From contig NC_054389.1 of NCBI RefSeq assembly GCF_001625195.1, positions 4,584,520-4,648,519 of the forward strand: a DNA stretch of 64,000 nt, read 5' to 3'. Under the pieces are notes generated by a model, which was not told the origin of the DNA, ran no database searches, and was given only the letters and a program-made list of their open reading frames with translations. This stretch comes from Drechmeria coniospora. Taxonomy: Eukaryota; Ascomycota; Sordariomycetes; Hypocreales; Ophiocordycipitaceae. Positions 59,037-64,000 of the stretch are shown one piece after another. Position 1 is the stretch's first letter; every line of letters starts with the position of its first letter. Position numbers and translations under genes: made by a program.

Positions 59037-59816
59037 GCTGTGCTGCCTAGATTCGACCAGTCTCGTACCTGTCCGGGCTGCGGTGCAGGAAAATCCGAGC
59101 AGTTGCTTCCGGAGTTTGGTGAGGTCAACAGGATGCAGGCGAAAGGAGGTGTGCATGTCTCGCCGTTCCGATGTGCCGAAGCGGGGCAACGCGGATTACC
59201 GTGACTCGTCGGTCGGTCCGAGCAAGGCGGAGCGCTTGAGGGCGGCGGCACTCGATCCAGGAGGTCCAGCTCGGGCGGTCCCCACCGCCCAGGCCCCCCC
59301 CCACGAGCAGTGGCATGGGAAACGAAAGGTGCAGGTAATAATAATGCGTGCGGAGTGACGTTCATGACACCAAATACCAACAGGCATGAGCACGATGCGA
59401 GTCGGATGGAACGGCTACCAAGGGGAGAAAAAGAGGGAGGTTTGGAGATTCCGTCACCCTCACCGTCGAGTCGACGATGCATCTCATCGTGTTTCTCATT
59501 TCATTCGTGCGGCAGCTAGCTACCGTACACCATGGCGCCGAAGTGCACATCAATACAACACTCCCTTTGCCACTCCTTCGCGCAGTCCGCATCCCGTAAG
59601 CGAGTGTTCTGTTGACTCTGCTCGATAGTCAATGCTTGCCGCGGTGGCGAACGAGTGTTCTGGGCGCCGCTGCGCCAAAACGCCGTCGCAAAAAGTATAA
59701 AACGAAAAGGAGAGAAAAGCAAGGAGAGGCAGGAAAAGAGGGTCGAGCGAATGAGGACGGTGGAAGCGAGCTCGGGAGAAAGGCGGCCAAGGTATCCTCG
59801 GGCAGGAAAACGACTC
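59037..59816. other. intergenic, no gene seen
   Basis: 780 bp between the start of the PLP enzyme and the stop of the next minus-strand gene. Contains one promoter and one 3' UTR. Nothing else was recognised. Confidence 0.45.
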
Positions 59817-60861
59817 TCACGCGCATCGTGCCTCGTCGGCTACCGGCGGTCGCTCCATTCTGGTGAGCTCGGCGCCCTGGCCGCTGTTGCCGCGCTTTCG
59901 GCCGGTGATGAAGAATCGAGAGACGGAGGTGTCCCCGGCCGAGTCCCGATCCTGCGACTCGGCAAACTTGGAGAAGAAGCCGCGGAGGCGGGTCGGCGGC
60001 GGCTTGTGGTCCTCGAGCCCGACGTCCTCGAACCCCTCCTCGGCCGTCGGCGGCTGGCGCTCTATCCTGCGGTCCATGGCCGAGCGGGGGACGCGCGGGA
60101 GGTAGCTGGAGTCGAACGTCTGACCCGTCGGGGAGACGGGGCTGGTGGCGACCGGCGACCGGGCAGAGATGTCCTGGCTGGTCAGCTCACGAGGACGGTG
60201 CGGCCGGGGGACAGGTGCGGCGTACAAAGGATCGCCTGTAGGAGTCGAAAGATTCACGCGAGATGGAAAAGTGTTCCATGTCGCCGAAGCTGCTGGTGCT
60301 GCGCGTGTCGGAGGATCTTCTCGAGTTCAGGAACTTGCGCGGCCACGGCGCCTTTTCTTCCGTTGGCGACGGCTGCTCGGCAGACAAGAAGGACGGAGAC
60401 CATCAGCCACGGCGCGGAAAGGAAGGGAAGGGAGCAGGATCCGTGTCCGGGGCACACATACCGGCAGGTAGACGCCGCTGTCGTTGACGACTGTCGGGCC
60501 GAGAGATGGTCAGTCGAGGTGGCACGGGGACGGGGGGGTCGAGGTCGGGGTCGGAGATGGGGATGCAAGGAGGAGGGAGGGGTTGCGGAGGGGGTCGGTG
60601 GAACTTGGGGGCTCGCGCACCGCTCATCTTGTACTCGCCGGTATCTTGACTTCTGGAGCTGCGCGAGCTCAGGATGGACGACGCCTTGGACCCGACCGTG
60701 TCGACGCGCTCGAAGCCGGGCTGGCAGTATAGCTTCTCCAACGCCGGAACCGAAGGCACATGCTCGTCGTCGACGTCGACGTCGACGTCGGCCTCGGCAT
60801 CGGCCTCGGCATCGGCATCGGCATCGGCTCTGCGCGTCGTGAAAGGGTTGCGGATCGGCAT
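59817..60861 (-). CDS. conserved fungal protein of unknown function
   Basis: Four exons on the minus strand, 60861-60621, 60490-60462 (29 nt), 60372-60226 and 60173-59817, give 257 residues. Joined blocks are MPIRNPFTTRR, GFERVDTVGSKASSILSS, RSQDTGEYKMSVVNDSGVYL, PSPTEEKAPWPRKFLNSR, FGDMEHFSISRESFDSYRR, SFDISARSP and LRGFFSKFAES. The sequence resembles hypothetical proteins I recall from related ascomycetes, which is why these junctions were chosen. The chain is Ser/Arg-rich and mostly disordered, with short conserved patches that look like phosphorylation or docking motifs. An Asp/Ala/Val repeat (DADADAEADAEADVDVDVDD) near the N-terminus comes from a GACGTC/GCATCG microsatellite and is likely variable. 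No function is proposed. Confidence 0.72.
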
Positions 60862-63800
60862 GTTGCCCGGATCGATGCGATGCGATGCACCTGACGCCGG
60901 TCGGGACGGGCAGGGATCGGTGACGAGAAACAGGGCCAGGATTTCAGGAAGAGCGATCCGCTCTCGCTCTCGCGGCGCGGCAGAGAAGGATGGACGGATC
61001 GACGAGTGCGCTCGACGCTTGACGGGGGTGGCTAACGATTGCTGCCGACAATGCTTGTTGCCAGGCGCGGGCGGACGGCGGCAAGACGGAGGGAAGGGGG
61101 GTGGGCAAGTTTGAGCATGAAGGGTGGTGAGAGGCGAGAAGCGGTGGCAGTTGGATCGGCGACAAGGAGATGGGATGGACGGAAGCAGCAGCGACATGGA
61201 GCTTCACCTGGTTGGCCTAATACAACCTGCGCTGCACTGCACTCGTAGTTGGTGCCGAACTGCACTAGTGGTAGGTACCGCACCAGCACTGCAGGAAGCG
61301 GTAGCAGGACCTTGCTGTAAGTACTCGAGGCTTAATAGCACCTAGGAGAGCGGAGTAGGTCAGTAAGTTAGTACCTTGGCAGGTACTTGTTTACGACCCT
61401 AATCGCCTCCAAGCAACAGCTTGGTACTTACTAGGTACCTTAGTAAGTAATACCAGGCTCCAGGGAGTAGCTGGTGTATTTCTCCGATTGCCGTGGGGCG
61501 GTCCCATTGCCCGCCCGGGCGGTCGGGTGGTCGGTGCGCGACGCTGGAAGGAGAGCAACTCGCACGTTTCAGCCCAGAGGACAGCGTGTACAATGGGCAA
61601 CTAACTGTAGCCGGTTAGGGTAGGGGTAGGTTCTAGCACGAGCACTGTGGTTGCTAACATGTGTTCGATGTGCGGTGCGGCGTACTCGTTATGCTTGCGG
61701 GCAAGGCAATAAACGCGCCCCCCCCCCCCCCCCCCCCCCCGAATTAGGTTCAGGTGCCACTGACCACTCGGTGCACGGCGCAGCGCAGCTGGCGGAAGAG
61801 CTTCCAGTAATACCTAACACTAACCTTGGCAGCTACCTAGTAGGCACTAGGTAAGGTACCTAGTGGTTGGTCGTGGTAGGTCGGTACAGGGCACCGACCA
61901 TATCTGCCGTTGCTCGAGCTGGCCTCCGATTGCCTGGACTCTGCACCGCGCCGGCTTCCTCAGCCTCGAGCTCGGCGAACAGGACAGGACGCCGCGGATG
62001 CAGGTGCAGGAGAAGGGCATGTGCCCCGGCATCAAGTGACGGTGGTGACTTGCCAAGGTAGGTAGGTAGGTAGGTATTAGTGGCCTCGAAGGGGGAAACG
62101 GTGTCGCTCGTACGCCCACTCGAGGACGGCCCACAGGGTACGGAGTGCGGCTGCTGGTATGTACCGTCGCGGCCGAGCACCTCGCCGAGTCCAGGGAGCT
62201 GGCTGGACCGCAAGGCCCGGCCCTGGCGGGGCTAGCAGTGGTGTGGTGTTGGTCGTTTTGGCGGTGCCGGTGCCTTGGTGCCCGACGGCGGCGACATTTG
62301 GCCGATGGTGCTCCGGGCAGCGTCGCTTGGCGAACGGGTAGCCAAGATCAGGCTCAGGTCGTGCCAGCAGCAGCACGTGAAGACCTGCGCAGGCCGCGCC
62401 AGCACGCATGCAGGTGGATGGCAGATGTGCATGTACGGTCCGTGTCAGGAACGGTAGGTGTAAACGAATCCGACAACGCCATGGCTGGTGGCATGTCCGT
62501 CGTCACATACGCGCACATGTGTGTCGGTGGCCTGTTGGTACTAGGTTGTCGGTAGCCTGTCGGTGGCCTGTTGATAGCGCCATGGCAGGCCGCTGTGTTT
62601 GGTACGACAAGTACGGAGTACTTGAACGAGCATTACCTGCGCGGCTAGAGTGGCCGCAGCAAGTGGTACGGCGGTTACCCACCATTCTCATTGCTGCAGA
62701 ACCGTAGAACTTGTAGTAATACGGAGTGCATGTCAATTGCGACAATACAGTGCATCAGCACTTGCCTACCTCTGCAGTAAATGTATGTACCTGCATTGTA
62801 CCTCGTTAGTAATAGTAGTAGCGTGCCGTCACCAGTTGCGGCACGGAGCAGGTTCTACTGTACATCCTGCTTGAAGTTCATATGGTAATACTCCGTACAG
62901 GTCCATGTGCAATCCTGATGTGCATGCCAGTACATACCCGTACGGCAGGGATCAGAGTCGTCTCACAATCGTACTAGGTGGCTTCTCCGACAGTAAACGG
63001 CGGCCAGGTAATACCTTCGTACATAAGGTACTGTGCTCCGTACTTACTGAATACTTGCATGTACAAGCAAGTACATGTAGTCGGGCGTCGACCAAGTACT
63101 AAGCACTCGGGTCCTGTAGGAGCACAGGAGGAGACGGTCCATACAAGTATACTTACGTGTAACAGGCCCATGTACTGCGTATACAGTATGTAAACTATTA
63201 TTATTTATTTACAAGTACTCCGTACAGTAGGTGCAGATGGGTATTGATAGTTCAAGTACCAAATACGGAGCGCAACAGAACAAGCTGGCATGTCTACCTA
63301 AGTACATCAAGTTGGCATTTCTACAACAGAATAGCAATGCCACAACCAGTTGGCAACTCTACACCTACTGTAGTTCGTGCAGTAATTACCTACTCCGAGA
63401 CCACCTACTAATTATTTACAGTACAGTGCTTCCCGTCGCGGATTGGTACAGTATTGAATGCACATTGCATGCACCTACCTGACCTTGAGCGTACCGACTT
63501 GTGCTGCAAGTACTCCGTACATTCGTACTATGTACTCCGTAGGTGCATGTACGTTCTCGCCTACCGAGTATTACCTACTTGCTCGTAGGTGTCACGCATC
63601 CCGACTTCGCGTACAGAGCACAAGACCTGGCAGACAACAAGACTTTCTGGCAGGGCGGACAACCCTCGACCCTCCCGAGATGGCATTGCGAGATCTGTCC
63701 TCGTATTCGTACTGCTCCGCCCGCAGATCCGTATAGGAGGCCCATCATGCCCGATCCTAGGCCTGCCAATGTACTCCGTACTCCGCACTGTACTTGCGCG

Positions 63801-63942
63801 CGCAAAGGACGGCCTAGTGTAGCACGCCCAGCGGACACGACTGCTCCTCACGTGCGTGCTCTTCGTCCATCGCCTTCACATCCCCCTTCGCCCGTGTTCC
63901 GTCCGGATAGCTCAAATTGACGTCGACCAAGGCTGTTCCACC
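60862..63942. other. 3-kb intergenic block rich in TACTCCGTA motifs
   Basis: 60862-61190 is the upstream region of the unknown gene. 61260-63560 is AT-richer, with many CAAGTACT and ACTCCGTAC motifs, a (GGTA)n run near 62056-62076 and a C23 tract. No coding support was found. Confidence 0.45.
61718..61740. repeat. C23 homopolymer
   Basis: Twenty-three consecutive C in intergenic DNA. Together with the G22 run at 28766 it may mark places where assembly length is unreliable. Confidence 0.8.
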
Positions 63943-64000
63943 ATGACGAGTTCGTCGAGTCGAGCACAGCACAAGTGCGAGCGCTGCCCATCACTTCGAC
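63943..64000 (+). CDS. possible start of a gene running off the window
   Basis: An ATG at 63943 opens a frame (MTSSSSRAQHKCERCPSLR) that is still open at the window edge. The CERC pair could belong to a zinc site, and the preceding 100 bp is CT-rich like other leaders here. Only 19 codons are visible, so this is a weak call. Confidence 0.2.
   Translation, partial: MTSSSSRAQHKCERCPSLR

Noticed and set aside
61609..61632. TTAGGG-like telomeric repeat
   Set aside because: Only one exact TTAGGG followed by degenerate units; surrounded by normal intergenic DNA, so not a telomere.
1..64000. CRISPR arrays, rRNA, prokaryotic operons, intact transposase or reverse transcriptase
   Set aside because: Looked for and not seen; regular repeats found are minisatellites without spacers, and no catalytic transposon motifs were recognised.

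Overview
The window is nuclear DNA of a filamentous ascomycete, most likely a sordariomycete of the order Hypocreales. This is an inference from spliceosomal introns with CTGAC-type branch points, GC-rich coding sequence, and the resemblance of the reconstructed proteins to those of that group. I did not try to name a species. Genes are mostly single-copy housekeeping genes, separated by AT-richer gene-free blocks packed with the palindromic motif TACTCCGTA/TACGGAGTA.

Left part (0-15 kb): the 3' end of a PP2C-type phosphatase, UTP23 (small-subunit rRNA processing), a large DUF726 membrane protein with an alpha/beta-hydrolase serine motif, a single-pass membrane protein of unknown role, TVP23 (Golgi) and a mitochondrial-type citrate-lyase-beta-like (CLYBL) enzyme.

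Middle-left (15-24 kb): a compositionally different, AT-richer, repeat-rich island. It holds a frameshifted DEDDh exonuclease pseudogene, direct repeats, and an intact homocitrate synthase split into 14 exons, two of them only 19 and 21 nt long. Related repeat copies lie on both sides of it. An intron-containing tRNA-Arg(CCU) follows at 23.27 kb.

Middle-right (26-47 kb): an RRM/glycine-rich RNA-binding protein, a ChaC-type gamma-glutamylcyclotransferase, a penta-EF-hand protein (PEF1) with a Gln/His repeat, a zinc-finger/RING-like protein, and a compact block of TLS1, acylphosphatase, PRP16 and PWP1 arranged divergently and convergently. The acylphosphatase has 12- and 13-nt exons and is invisible as an open reading frame. 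TLS1 and PRP16 both serve pre-mRNA splicing; UTP23 and PWP1 serve ribosome biogenesis.

Right part (51-61 kb): a Ser/Pro-rich unknown protein, a class I terpene cyclase, a membrane-anchored NodB-type polysaccharide deacetylase, a Cys/Met-metabolism PLP enzyme and a conserved unknown protein. I see no P450, transporter or regulator beside the terpene cyclase, so a complete biosynthetic cluster is not supported. No CRISPR, prokaryotic operon, rRNA or intact transposon was seen. Exon boundaries were placed by reading splice signals and frame, and were not checked against transcripts.
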